DNA of 64,000 bases from Klenkia taihuensis (GTDB lineage Bacteria; Actinomycetota; Actinomycetes; Mycobacteriales; Geodermatophilaceae), in contig NZ_FOMD01000001.1 of NCBI RefSeq assembly GCF_900112525.1, positions 1 to 64,000 on the forward strand, written 5' to 3'. Position numbers and translations under genes: made by a program. Of this stretch, positions 33,837 through 42,534 are shown in pieces. Under the pieces are notes generated by a model. It was not told the origin of the DNA, ran no database searches, and saw only the letters and a program-made list of their open reading frames with translations. The stretch's first letter is position 1. Each line of letters starts with the position of its first letter.

Positions 33837-34811
33837 TCAGGGGTGCAGGAGCTGCCGCAGCCAGGCCAGCTGCTCGGCCTCCTGGTGGAACTGGCCGCCC
33901 TCGTGGTCGTTGAAGGGGTAGCTGCGCAGCTGCTTGTCCCCCGCGTAGGCGTTGTAGGCGGCGTAGACCGTCGAGGGCGGGCAGACGTTGTCCATCAGCG
34001 CGACCGAGAACAGCGCCGGCGCCGTCGACCGGGTCACCAGCACCGCCGCGTCCACGTAGGCCAGCGTGGCGAAGACGCGGTCGACGTGGTCGCGGTGGCT
34101 GGCGAGGTAGGCCGCGATCTCCGGGTAGGGACCCGCGGTCGCCGTCACCACCGCCCGGGGGAAGTCCGAGAGGAACGGGACGTCGGCCATCACCCCGGCC
34201 AGGTCGTCGCGCAGCGCGGAGACGGCCAGCGCGATGCCACCGCCCTGGCTGATCCCGGCCACCACGACCTGCGAGGGGTCGACGCCGGGCAGCTGCTGGG
34301 CCGCGTCCACCGCGAGCACGGCGTCGGTGATCAGCCGGCGGTAGTAGTACTCCTCGGGGTCGAGCAGCCCCCGGGTCATGAACCCGCCGAGGTAGGAGGG
34401 CCCGTGGCCGTGCGGGTCGGGGGTGTCGCCCACCCAGCCGTAGCCGGTGCCCTGCCCGCGGCTGTCGACCTCGAGCACGGCGTACCCGGCCAGCGGGTAG
34501 GGGCCGACCTGGTGCGGCAGGCCGCGGCCGCCGGTGTAGCCCTGGTAGCGGACGACGACCGGCAGGTCGCCGGTCACCCCGGCGGGCCGGCGGTACCAGG
34601 CCTTGACGGGCTCGCCGTCGAAGCCGCTGAGGGTGACGTCGGAGACCTCGACGACGGACAGGCCGCTGTCGACGGGCTGCACCTTGGGCGGGGAGGCCAC
34701 CTCGCGGGCGGCGTCGAGGGTGCGGGTCCAGAAGGCGTCGAGGTCGGCGGGCGGGGTGGCCGAGCTGCGGTAGCGCTGCAGCTCGGCGAGGGGCAGGTCG
34801 TACTGGGGCAC
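33837..34811 (-). CDS. Acetylxylan esterase / cephalosporin-C deacetylase family (CE7)
   Basis: Protein of 324 aa. CE7 features are RGQG (118-121), the nucleophile S188 in AGISQGGGIAL, D274 in ALMDNVCPPS and H303 in FNDHEGGQF. These intracellular hexameric esterases remove acetyl groups from short xylo-oligosaccharides and similar compounds. It is the last gene of a sugar ABC operon (26 bases after the second permease), so it probably deacetylates the imported oligosaccharide. GTG start with AGGACCTCCC just upstream. Confidence 0.9.
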   Translation of the reverse strand: MPQYDLPLAELQRYRSSATPPADLDAFWTRTLDAAREVASPPKVQPVDSGLSVVEVSDVTLSGFDGEPVKAWYRRPAGVTGDLPVVVRYQGYTGGRGLPHQVGPYPLAGYAVLEVDSRGQGTGYGWVGDTPDPHGHGPSYLGGFMTRGLLDPEEYYYRRLITDAVLAVDAAQQLPGVDPSQVVVAGISQGGGIALAVSALRDDLAGVMADVPFLSDFPRAVVTATAGPYPEIAAYLASHRDHVDRVFATLAYVDAAVLVTRSTAPALFSVALMDNVCPPSTVYAAYNAYAGDKQLRSYPFNDHEGGQFHQEAEQLAWLRQLLHP

Positions 34812-34837
34812 GGGAGGTCCTGTCGGGAGGGGGCCGG

Positions 34838-35662
34838 TCAGCCCTTGACGGCGCCTTGCAGGAGGGCCTGGGAGAACTGGCGCTGGAAGACCAGGAACAC
34901 CACGATCGTCGGCGCCATGATCAGCAGGGCGCCGGCCGAGAGCAGCACGATGTCGGTGCCGTAGCGGCCCTGGAAGGCACCCAGGGCGCCGGCCATCGTC
35001 CGCTTCAGCGGGTCGTCGACCATGACGATGGCGAGGATGAACTGGTTCCAGGTCCAGAGGAACAGCAGGATCGCCAGCGAGGACAGCGCGGGCACCGCCA
35101 GCGGCAGGTGGATCCGCCGGAACGCCCCCCACGGGCCGGCGCCGTCCAGCGCCGCGGCCTCGCTGAGCTCGACCGGCACGGTCTGGAAGTGGGCCCGCAT
35201 CCAGAAGACGCCGAAGGGCATGAACAGCGCGATCAGCGGCAGGATGATCGCCCACCGGCTGCCCAGCAGCCCCAGCTCCTGCATCTGGTAGTAGAGCGGG
35301 GTGATGAGCGACTCGAAGGGGATCGTCAGCCCGGCGACGAAGACCAGGAAGAGCGCGCCGGCGAAGGGCACCTTCAGCTGCGCCAGGCCGTAGCCGGCCA
35401 GCGCGGCGAACAGCAGCGCGACCGGCACGACGCCGAGCACGATGAGCAGGCTGCTGCCCAGCAGCGGGCCCAGGTTCGCGACCCGGAACGCGTCGACGAA
35501 GTTGTGCCACTGCGGGTCGTCGGGCCAGCTGACCCCGGTGGGGATGCTGCCCTGGGGCTGCAGCGCGGTGGAGAAGATCGTGACGAACGGGACCAGCGTC
35601 GCGATCATGAACAGCACGAGCAGGCCGCGGCCGGCCAGCGTGCTGCGGGTCCTGGCGTTCAC
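34838..35662 (-). CDS. Sugar ABC transporter permease (MalG type)
   Basis: Protein of 274 aa with six predicted transmembrane segments. The EAA loop reads LSEAAALDGAGPWGAFRRIHLP and contacts the ATPase. It belongs to the carbohydrate uptake transporter-1 family. Its GTG start overlaps the stop of the preceding permease gene. The operon encodes binding protein, two permeases and an esterase but no ATPase; a shared MsmK-type ATPase encoded elsewhere must serve it. Confidence 0.9.
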   Translation of the reverse strand: MNARTRSTLAGRGLLVLFMIATLVPFVTIFSTALQPQGSIPTGVSWPDDPQWHNFVDAFRVANLGPLLGSSLLIVLGVVPVALLFAALAGYGLAQLKVPFAGALFLVFVAGLTIPFESLITPLYYQMQELGLLGSRWAIILPLIALFMPFGVFWMRAHFQTVPVELSEAAALDGAGPWGAFRRIHLPLAVPALSSLAILLFLWTWNQFILAIVMVDDPLKRTMAGALGAFQGRYGTDIVLLSAGALLIMAPTIVVFLVFQRQFSQALLQGAVKG

Positions 35663-36606
35663 TGGTCGCTCCGCTGGGTCAGGCGCTGCACGGGCAGGAT
35701 CGCGACCAGCACGAGCACCATGAGGACGACGGCCATCGCCGAGGCCTGGCCCACCTCGCGCTCGGAGAACGCCAGCCGGTAGATCTCGACGCCGGGGACC
35801 ATCGTCTGGTTGCCCGGGCCGCCCTGGGTGGTGATGTAGACGATGTCGAAGCTGGCCAGCGCGGCGATCATGGTGACCGTCACGCAGACGCCGATCTCCC
35901 GGCGCAGGCCGGGCAGCGTCACGTGCCGGAACACCTGCAGGCGGCTGGCGCCGTCCAGCCGTGCGGCCTCGTAGAGCGAGGGGTCGATCTTGGCGATGCC
36001 GGTCAGCAGCAGCAGGGTGCACAGGCCCAGCTGGACCCAGGACCCGATGAGGCCGACGGCGGGCAGCGCGGTGTCGAAGTCGGCGAGCCAGGGCCGGGTG
36101 ATGCCGCCGAGCCCGACGGCCGACAGGAGCTGGTTGGCGATGCCGTTGGTCGAGTAGACCCAGTCCCAGACGATGCCGGCGGCGACCAGCGGGATGACCT
36201 GGGGGATGAAGAGCACCGACCGGGAGACGGTGGTGAACGACCCCGACGGCAGGCCGTGCATCAGCGCTGCGGCCAGCAGGCCGAGGGCGACCGGGATGAC
36301 GGTGAAGAAGAGGACCAGCACGACCGCGTTGGCGATGATGCCGAGCTGCTCGGGGTCGGTGAGGACCTCGACGTAGTTGGCGCCGCCGACGAAGGTGGCG
36401 ACCCCGATGCCGTTCCACTCGTACAGCGAGTACTGCACCGAGGTGATCAGCGGGCGGAGCACGAAGAAGGCGTAGACGGCCAGGGCCGGGGCGACCCAGA
36501 TCAGCTGACCCCAGCGGCGGCGCCCGACCGGGCGCCGCCGGCGGGTGGCCGCCCCGGCCCCGTCCACGAGGGACGGGACCGGGGCGGCCACGACGGAGGA
36601 GCTCAC
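35659..36606 (-). CDS. Sugar ABC transporter permease (MalF type)
   Basis: Protein of 315 aa. A basic, cytoplasmic N-terminus (ATRRRRPVGRRRW) is followed by six transmembrane segments and the EAA loop YEAARLDGASRLQVFRHVTLP (shown from its first residues). The ITTQGGPGNQT segment is typical of MalF-type subunits. It overlaps the binding-protein stop by 4 bases and the next permease start by 4 bases, so translation is coupled. Confidence 0.9.
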   Translation of the reverse strand: MSSSVVAAPVPSLVDGAGAATRRRRPVGRRRWGQLIWVAPALAVYAFFVLRPLITSVQYSLYEWNGIGVATFVGGANYVEVLTDPEQLGIIANAVVLVLFFTVIPVALGLLAAALMHGLPSGSFTTVSRSVLFIPQVIPLVAAGIVWDWVYSTNGIANQLLSAVGLGGITRPWLADFDTALPAVGLIGSWVQLGLCTLLLLTGIAKIDPSLYEAARLDGASRLQVFRHVTLPGLRREIGVCVTVTMIAALASFDIVYITTQGGPGNQTMVPGVEIYRLAFSEREVGQASAMAVVLMVLVLVAILPVQRLTQRSDQ

Positions 36607-37952
36607 GATCCGACTTCGTCCTCGTACGCGGCCTGGATGGCGGCCACCGCGTCCTCGGGGGTGGTGCGGTCGTCGATCAGCGACTGCAGCTCGGGCCGGA
36701 TCGACCCGGCGTAGATCCCGGCGGTGGCGTTGGCGACGAAGTCGACCAGCGTGCCGTCGGAGCCGACGGTGGCACCCGCGGCCAGGGTCTGCTCGGTCAG
36801 CGGGTTGGCCGCCTCGGGGATCTCGAGGTCGGTCGGGCCGCCGGGGTTGGCGCCCGAGGAGTTGACGATGATGCTGCGCGCGGTCTCGTCGGTGTGCAGC
36901 CAGTTCAGGAAGAAGGCCGCCTCGTCGGGGTGCTCGGCCTTGGCCGGGATGGTGTAGCTGTTCGGCGCGCCCATGGCGACCGGCGCGGCGCCGGCCTCGG
37001 TGCCCGGCATCAGGAAGAAGCCGACGTCGTCACCCATGGACTCCGCCAGGTTCGCCGACTCCCAGTCGCCGTTGAACATGAACAGGCCCTCGCCGCCGGA
37101 GAAGCGGCCCATCATGGTCGTGTAGTCCAGGCTGTTGGCGTCGGCGGGGAAGTACCCGGCGTCGGCCCACTCCTGGATGGTGGCCATGGCCTCGGTGGCC
37201 TCGGGGTTGTCGATGGTGGCCCCGGGCTGCTGGAAGGTCCAGTCCGCGATGTCGGTCGGGTCGGCCAGCTGGTTGTACAGCGCCTGGAACGGGAAGGCGA
37301 TGCCGCCGATGTCGTTGAACTGCATGATCGGCTGCTGCCCGGCCGCCGCCGCGGTGGCCATGTCGGCCTCGAGCTCGTCGATCGTGGTGGGGGCCTCGGT
37401 GATGCCCAGCTGGGCGCCGATCGCCTTGTTCCAGTAGACGCCGGTCACCGAGTAGCCGATGCCCATGCCGTACAGCGAACCGGAGCCGCGGGCGTCGTCG
37501 GAGATGCGCATCTGCTGCAGCTGCGACTCGGGGAAGGCGTCCCAGCCGTAGGCGTCGAAGTAGGGGTCGAGGTCGAGCAGCAGGCCGTCGCGGGCCGGGT
37601 CGACCAGCTGGGGCAGCCGGATCAGGTCGGGGGCGTCGTCGCCGGCCATGACGCGGGAGGCGTTCTCGGTGAGGACGGCGAACTGGTCGCTGCGGATGTT
37701 GAACGTGATGTTCGGGTGCTGCTCGGTGAACTCGTCGGCCAGCTCCTGGGCGATCGGGAAGCCGGTCTCGATGTAGAAGTCGAGCTCGACGTCCTCGCTG
37801 GTCAGCTCGGTGCTGATCTCGCGGTCCTCGTCCTGGCCGCTCGCGGAGCCGTCCGCGCCCGGCGCGCTGCAGCCGGCCAGCAGGACGAGGGACAGCGCCG
37901 ATGCGCCCACGACTGCTCGGGTGACCAGGCGGCGCCCGGTTCTGGTGTTCAC
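36603..37952 (-). CDS. Sugar ABC transporter substrate-binding lipoprotein
   Basis: Protein of 449 aa. The signal peptide has a basic start (NTRTGRRLVTR), a hydrophobic core and a lipobox LLAGC, so the mature protein is membrane-anchored by lipid. The rest is a type 1 extracellular solute-binding fold (VYWNKAIGAQLG, FMFNGDWESANL). The GTG at 37952 is preferred because GAGGAG lies 5 bases before it; the alternative GTG at 37958 overlaps that site. Precedes two permeases and an acetyl-esterase, so an acetylated oligosaccharide is a likely ligand. Confidence 0.9.
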   Translation of the reverse strand: MNTRTGRRLVTRAVVGASALSLVLLAGCSAPGADGSASGQDEDREISTELTSEDVELDFYIETGFPIAQELADEFTEQHPNITFNIRSDQFAVLTENASRVMAGDDAPDLIRLPQLVDPARDGLLLDLDPYFDAYGWDAFPESQLQQMRISDDARGSGSLYGMGIGYSVTGVYWNKAIGAQLGITEAPTTIDELEADMATAAAAGQQPIMQFNDIGGIAFPFQALYNQLADPTDIADWTFQQPGATIDNPEATEAMATIQEWADAGYFPADANSLDYTTMMGRFSGGEGLFMFNGDWESANLAESMGDDVGFFLMPGTEAGAAPVAMGAPNSYTIPAKAEHPDEAAFFLNWLHTDETARSIIVNSSGANPGGPTDLEIPEAANPLTEQTLAAGATVGSDGTLVDFVANATAGIYAGSIRPELQSLIDDRTTPEDAVAAIQAAYEDEVGS

Positions 37953-38039
37953 ACGCACTCCTCGGTGTCGGACCGGCCGCGTTCTGCGGCAGCCCGCGAA
38001 CCGTAAGTGGGACGGGTCACAACCGTCAAGGACTTTGCA

Positions 38040-38051
38040 TAAAGCTCTTTA
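38040..38051. promoter_or_regulatory. LacI-type operator before the minus-strand sugar ABC operon
   Basis: TAAAGCTCTTTA has 5-base inverted arms (TAAAG/CTTTA) and lies 88 bases upstream of the binding-protein start. A similar element precedes the adjacent lacI gene (39076-39087). Confidence 0.55.
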
Positions 38052-38062
38052 CAACACTTCGG

Positions 38063-39073
38063 TCACCGTGGCGGCGCGGTGGTCCGCCGCTCGACGAGGG
38101 TGCAGTCCAGCAGGGTCATCCGGCGCTGGGTCGCCCCGCCGATCGCCTCCAGCAGCAGGCCCGCGGCGACCGAGCCGGACTCCTCGAAGGGCTGCCGCAC
38201 GGTCGACAGACCGGCTGCCTCGGCGGCCGGGCCGTCGTCGAACCCGAGCACCGACAGGTCGCCGGGCACGTCCAGCCCCAGCTCGGCGGCGGCGTGCACC
38301 ACGCCCAGCGCCAGGTCGTCGAAGTGCGCCATCACCGCGGTCGGCCGGTCCGGGCCGTCCAGCAGGGCGAGGGCGGCCTCGCGGGCGGCCGCCATGGTGC
38401 CCTCGGCCTGGGTGGTGGCGAGGACGACGTCGGGGTGGGCGGCAAGCTCGTCGCGGAAACCGCCCAGCCGGCGGCGGGCCTGGGACTCGTAGTCCGAGGC
38501 CTGCGCCTCCGACAGGTAGCCGATCCGGCGGTGCCCGAGGTCGAGCAGGTAGCGGGCGGCCCGGCGGCCGGCGCCGTGGTCGTCGATGTTGACCACACTG
38601 AACCGGTCGCTGTCGGCGTCGACGAGGACCACCGGGAGCCCGCGGCTGGCCAGCCGCTCCTCGGTGCTGGCCTCGATCGGGGCGCCCATGACGACGAGGC
38701 CGTCGACCACGCCGCGGATCGGCATGCTGGCCAGCAGCGGGGAGCTGGCGGTGGCGGCCGACTCCTGGTCGATCAGCGAGATGTCCACCGGCTGGGCCCG
38801 GGTGGCCCGCATGACCCCGACCAGCCGCCGGAGGTAGCTGGGGTAGGTGGAGAACGGGGCGACGACGCCGATCCGGCCGGTCTGCTTGCGGGCCAGGTCG
38901 ATGGCGGTGGCCTTGGGCAGGTAACCCAGCTCGTCGGCCACCTGCAGCACCCGGGTGCGGGTGGCGGCGGCCACCCGGTCGGGCTTGTTGAGCACGTTGG
39001 AGACCGTGGAGATGCTGACCCCGGCGTGCTCGGCGACGTCGTAGATGGTCGCCGGTTTGCTGGGATCGGTCAC
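38063..39073 (-). CDS. LacI-family transcriptional regulator (sugar cluster)
   Basis: Protein of 336 aa. The N-terminal helix-turn-helix plus hinge reads TIYDVAEHAGVSISTVSNVL (8-27), followed by a periplasmic-binding-protein-like effector domain (IGVVAPFSTYPSYLRRLVGV, HFDDLALGV, VLGFDDGP). It lies between two sugar ABC operons and near an esterase and a deacetylase-like gene, so it probably represses their use until an oligosaccharide is present. GTG start at 39073 with no visible ribosome-binding site. Operator-like elements stand before itself and both transport operons. Confidence 0.92.
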   Translation of the reverse strand: MTDPSKPATIYDVAEHAGVSISTVSNVLNKPDRVAAATRTRVLQVADELGYLPKATAIDLARKQTGRIGVVAPFSTYPSYLRRLVGVMRATRAQPVDISLIDQESAATASSPLLASMPIRGVVDGLVVMGAPIEASTEERLASRGLPVVLVDADSDRFSVVNIDDHGAGRRAARYLLDLGHRRIGYLSEAQASDYESQARRRLGGFRDELAAHPDVVLATTQAEGTMAAAREAALALLDGPDRPTAVMAHFDDLALGVVHAAAELGLDVPGDLSVLGFDDGPAAEAAGLSTVRQPFEESGSVAAGLLLEAIGGATQRRMTLLDCTLVERRTTAPPR

Positions 39074-39075
39074 GG

Positions 39076-39087
39076 AAAAGCACTTTA
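39076..39087. promoter_or_regulatory. LacI-type operator before the lacI gene (autoregulation)
   Basis: AAAAGCACTTTA reads TAAAGTGCTTTT on the minus strand, the same TAAAG-N2-CTTTA architecture as the site at 38040. It abuts the lacI start codon. Confidence 0.5.
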
Positions 39088-39226
39088 GGTCTCGCCGGAC
39101 CGCGCCCCGGCGCACGCAGGCCGTCAGGACCGGGCGGGTCGGCGTCCGGGAGACGTCACGGTCCTCCCCCGCCGGGCCACCCCGCTCGGCCGGTGGGGGG
39201 CGCCGGCCGGTGGTTGCATCGGGGCC

Positions 39227-40243
39227 GTGACCACCGACGCCGAGCTGCTCGCCGCGGCCCGCGCGGTGGCCGCCGAGGACGAGGACCGGGCCGGCGTCGC
39301 GATGCTGGTGGCGCTCCTGGACCGCACCGGGACGGCGACCACCGGCACCCCGGACCCGGCCGACCGCGCGCTGGCCGCCGACGTCCGGCGGGCCTGGGAG
39401 GTGCTGCGCGCCGCCGACCCCGACACCACCGTGCAGGACGCCCTCGCCGCCCTCGCCCTGCTGCACCTCCGCCCGGGCACCCAAGGTGGGCGCGGGGGTG
39501 GGGGAGGCGGCGGGCTGGCGGCGTGGCGGCCCGGCGACACCGGCCGGCCCGACCACGGGACCCGGGACGCCGAGGCCGACGCCGTCGTGGACGCGGTCCT
39601 GCACGGCCGGCACCTGCGGGTGGTCAACTGGCACAACACCCCCGCCTCGCACGCCGAGGAGCTGCGGCGGGAGCTCACCTGGTACGCCGAGCGCTTCTCC
39701 CCCGTCACCGAGGCCGACCTGCACACCGCGCTGGACACCGGCCGGTGGGCCGACCCACGGCCGGGCGTCGTCCCCGCCTTCTTCGACGGGTTCGCCAGCG
39801 CCGTGCAGGTCGCCGCGCCGCTGTGCGAGGAGCTGGGCCTGGTCGGCTGGTTCTACCCGCCGACGGAGTTCCTGGACTGCCCGCCGGAGCAGCAGCGGGC
39901 CTTCGCCGCCGAGCACGACCTCGGCGTGCTGGACGAGGACCTCCCCGGCGACGCCCCGCTGGCGATGACCTGGGACGACCTGGCCGACCTCGCCGGCCGG
40001 CACGTGGTGTGCGGGCACTCGGCCACCCACGCGAGCTCGGCGTCGGTGCGCACCCCCGCCGACGTCGACCGGCAGGTGCTGCGCCCGCTGGCCCGGCTCA
40101 CGGAGGTGATCGGCCGCCGTCCGGCCGGGTGGGCCTGGCTGGGCGGCACGCCCTTCGACCCGGCCGCCCCGGGGGACGCCGCGGTCGCGGAGTCGGGCAT
40201 CCGGTTGTGGACCTCGAACGCCGCGGTGGAACGCCTCCGCTGA
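39227..40243 (+). CDS. Polysaccharide-deacetylase-like (NodB fold) protein with degenerate active site
   Basis: Protein of 338 aa. The N-terminal ~80 residues are an acidic helical domain of unknown type, followed by a glycine-rich linker (GGRGGGGGGG). The C-terminal ~200 residues follow the NodB/CE4 order: NWHNTP, then VVPAFFDGFASA at the place of the catalytic TFDDG motif, LVGWFYPP, and the metal-binding H-x3-H motif in CGHSATHAS. In the first motif the catalytic-base aspartate is replaced by phenylalanine while the second, metal-binding aspartate remains. No signal peptide. It may be inactive, or act on an unusual substrate. Confidence 0.65.
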   Translation: MTTDAELLAAARAVAAEDEDRAGVAMLVALLDRTGTATTGTPDPADRALAADVRRAWEVLRAADPDTTVQDALAALALLHLRPGTQGGRGGGGGGGLAAWRPGDTGRPDHGTRDAEADAVVDAVLHGRHLRVVNWHNTPASHAEELRRELTWYAERFSPVTEADLHTALDTGRWADPRPGVVPAFFDGFASAVQVAAPLCEELGLVGWFYPPTEFLDCPPEQQRAFAAEHDLGVLDEDLPGDAPLAMTWDDLADLAGRHVVCGHSATHASSASVRTPADVDRQVLRPLARLTEVIGRRPAGWAWLGGTPFDPAAPGDAAVAESGIRLWTSNAAVERLR

Positions 40244-40244
40244 C

Positions 40245-40264
40245 TGCGCAAAGGACGTTCACAA
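40245..40264. promoter_or_regulatory. Weak LacI-type site before the plus-strand sugar ABC operon
   Basis: TGCGCAAAGGACGTTCACAA aligns with the flanks and half-sites of the operator at 38036-38054 (TGC..AAAG...TT.ACAA), but the right half is poor. It lies 43 bases before the binding-protein start. Confidence 0.3.
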
Positions 40265-40306
40265 GATCAAGTGGTGCCCGGACGCACCAGGCCCCAAGGT
40301 CGGGCG

Positions 40307-41602
40307 GTGATCAGCTCACGGCTGTCCCGGCGGGGGTTCCTGGGCGCGACGGCGGCCGGCGCACTGGCCCTGACCGGCTGCGGCACCGGGTTCGCCCTGC
40401 AGAGCGGTGACGGCACCGGCAGCACCGAGGGCCGGCTGAGCTTCACGCTCTGGGCCGGGGAGGCCGAGCTCGCCGCGTTCCGCACCGTCGCCGAGCGCTG
40501 GACGGCGACCAGCGGGGTCCCGGTGGTGTTCAACGTGGTCCCGTTCTCCGAGGCGCTGACCGGGGTGGACGCGAACCTGGCCAGCAACCGCGGCCCGGAC
40601 CTGTTCCGGGTGACCTACCAGGACATCGGCATCTACGCCGCCGGCGGCGCGCTGCTCGACCTCACCGACCTGCTGCCCGGGGGGTTCCTGCAGGGGTTCG
40701 GCGACGCCTTCGTCTCCGCGGTGCAGAGCGAGGGCCGGGTGTACGGCGTGCCGCACCACACCGACACCTCGCTGGTCCTCTACGACACCGAGGCGCTGGC
40801 CGGCGCCCGCATCCCCACGAGCCTGGACGACGCCTGGACCTGGGAGGAGTTCCGGTCGGTCGCGGCGGGGCTGCCCACCGCCGAGGCGCAGTTCGCCTTC
40901 GGGGTGAACTGGCAGCTGGCCGGGGCCTACCGGTGGCTGAACTGGGTCGACCAGCGCGGCGGCCGGCTGCTCACCGACGACCTCACCGGCCCGGCGATCG
41001 ACAGCGCCGAGGGCCGCGACGCCCTGGCCTTCACCCAGGCCTTCTTCACCGACGGGCTGGTGCCGCCGACGACGTCCACGAAGGGCTCCTACGTCGACGA
41101 GCTGTTCACCACCGGCACGATCGCGATGGTCTTCGCCGGGGACTTCCTGCTGCCCACCATCGACCCCGCGTTCGTCTCCGCGGGCCGGGAGTACGGTGCC
41201 ACGTTCCTGCCGGCCGACGAGCGGGCCTCGGCCGACCTCGGCGGCAACGCGGTGGTGGCCACCGCGCAGTCGGTGAACCCCGAGGCCGCGGCGGACTTCC
41301 TGGCCTTCCTCTCCGACGACGAGCAGCAGGCGCTGTTCTGCGAGCAGGCCACCGTGCTGCCCACCCGCACCGCCCTGCTGGGCCAGCAGCTGGACTACGC
41401 CGTCCGGCCCGACCTCATGGAGCTGTTCGTGGAGCAGGCCACCACCATCACCCCCGAGCTCTCGGCGCAGGTGACCGTGCCGCAGTTCAACGCGGTCAAC
41501 TCCTCGATCGTCGACCGGCTCGAGCAGGCGTTCCTGTCCGGCGACGACCCCGGCCGGGTACTGGCCGACCTCGCCGAGGACATCACCGGGCGGCTGGCGT
41601 GA
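40307..41602 (+). CDS. Sugar ABC transporter substrate-binding lipoprotein (second system)
   Basis: Protein of 431 aa. The leader contains SRRGFLGATAAGALALTGC: a twin-arginine-like motif and a lipobox, so export by Tat and lipid anchoring are plausible. The rest is a type 1 solute-binding fold (LWAGEAELAAF, GPDLFRVTYQDIGIYAAGG). GTG start at 40307. It heads an operon with two permeases (4-base overlaps) and again no ATPase. Confidence 0.9.
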   Translation: MISSRLSRRGFLGATAAGALALTGCGTGFALQSGDGTGSTEGRLSFTLWAGEAELAAFRTVAERWTATSGVPVVFNVVPFSEALTGVDANLASNRGPDLFRVTYQDIGIYAAGGALLDLTDLLPGGFLQGFGDAFVSAVQSEGRVYGVPHHTDTSLVLYDTEALAGARIPTSLDDAWTWEEFRSVAAGLPTAEAQFAFGVNWQLAGAYRWLNWVDQRGGRLLTDDLTGPAIDSAEGRDALAFTQAFFTDGLVPPTTSTKGSYVDELFTTGTIAMVFAGDFLLPTIDPAFVSAGREYGATFLPADERASADLGGNAVVATAQSVNPEAAADFLAFLSDDEQQALFCEQATVLPTRTALLGQQLDYAVRPDLMELFVEQATTITPELSAQVTVPQFNAVNSSIVDRLEQAFLSGDDPGRVLADLAEDITGRLA

Positions 41603-42534
41603 CGACGGCGGCGCCGGCCGCGGTGACCGCTCCGGTCCCCCGCCCGGACCCCCCACGGAGGCGGCGCGTCTCCCGCGACTCGCTGGCCGCCTGGGGGCTG
41701 CTCTCCCCCAACCTGCTGGTCTTCGGCGTCTTCCTCTTCCTGCCGCTGCTGGCCACCGTGTGGCTGTCCTTCTACTCCTCCTCGGGCTTCGGGCCCCGGG
41801 AGTTCGTCGGCGCGGACAACTACACCGAGCTGTTCGGCGACTCCACCTTCTGGCGGGCGACCGCGAACACCGGCCTGTACGCGCTGCTGACCGTGCCGGT
41901 GTCGCTGGTCATCGGCCTCGGCATCGCGCTGGCGATGAACAAGCCGCTGCGCGGGCGCGGCGTGCTGCGGGCGATCTACTACGTGCCGTACGTGATCAGC
42001 GGCGTGGTCATCGCCGTCGCCGGCCGGTGGATCTTCAACGAGAACGTCGGGGTGATCAACCGGCTGCTGCGGTCGGCCGGCCTGGACGGCGTGCCGTGGC
42101 AGTCCGACGCCGTGGGCGCCATGGGCTCCCTGGTGCTGATCAGCATCTGGACCAAGATCGGCTTCGTCATGGTGGTCTACCTGGCCGGGCTGCAGTCGAT
42201 CCCGAAGGAGTACCTGGAGGCCGCGCAGACCGACGGCGCCGGCCGCTGGCAGCGGCTGCGGTACGTCGTGGTGCCGCTGCTCAAGCCGACGACGATCTTC
42301 CTGGTGGTGCTCGGCGTCATCGAGAGCTTCCAGGTCTTCGACATCGTCTACGTGCTCACCGGCGGCGGGCCCGGCAACGCCACCGAGATGCTGGTGACCT
42401 ACGCCTACGCCGAGGGCTTCGACGCCCGCCGGCAGGGCTACGCGGCGACCATCGGCGTCGTCACCTACCTGTTCATCGCCGTGCTCACCGCGCTCTGGTA
42501 CCGCCGGCAGCGCGCCCAGGAGGCCGACCTGTGA
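41599..42534 (+). CDS. Sugar ABC transporter permease (MalF type, second system)
   Basis: Protein of 311 aa with six transmembrane helices after a proline/arginine-rich N-terminus. The EAA loop is YLEAAQTDGAGRWQRLRYVV, and VLTGGGPGNATEMLV follows as in MalF-type subunits. GTGA overlap with the binding-protein gene. Confidence 0.9.
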   Translation: MTTAAPAAVTAPVPRPDPPRRRRVSRDSLAAWGLLSPNLLVFGVFLFLPLLATVWLSFYSSSGFGPREFVGADNYTELFGDSTFWRATANTGLYALLTVPVSLVIGLGIALAMNKPLRGRGVLRAIYYVPYVISGVVIAVAGRWIFNENVGVINRLLRSAGLDGVPWQSDAVGAMGSLVLISIWTKIGFVMVVYLAGLQSIPKEYLEAAQTDGAGRWQRLRYVVVPLLKPTTIFLVVLGVIESFQVFDIVYVLTGGGPGNATEMLVTYAYAEGFDARRQGYAATIGVVTYLFIAVLTALWYRRQRAQEADL

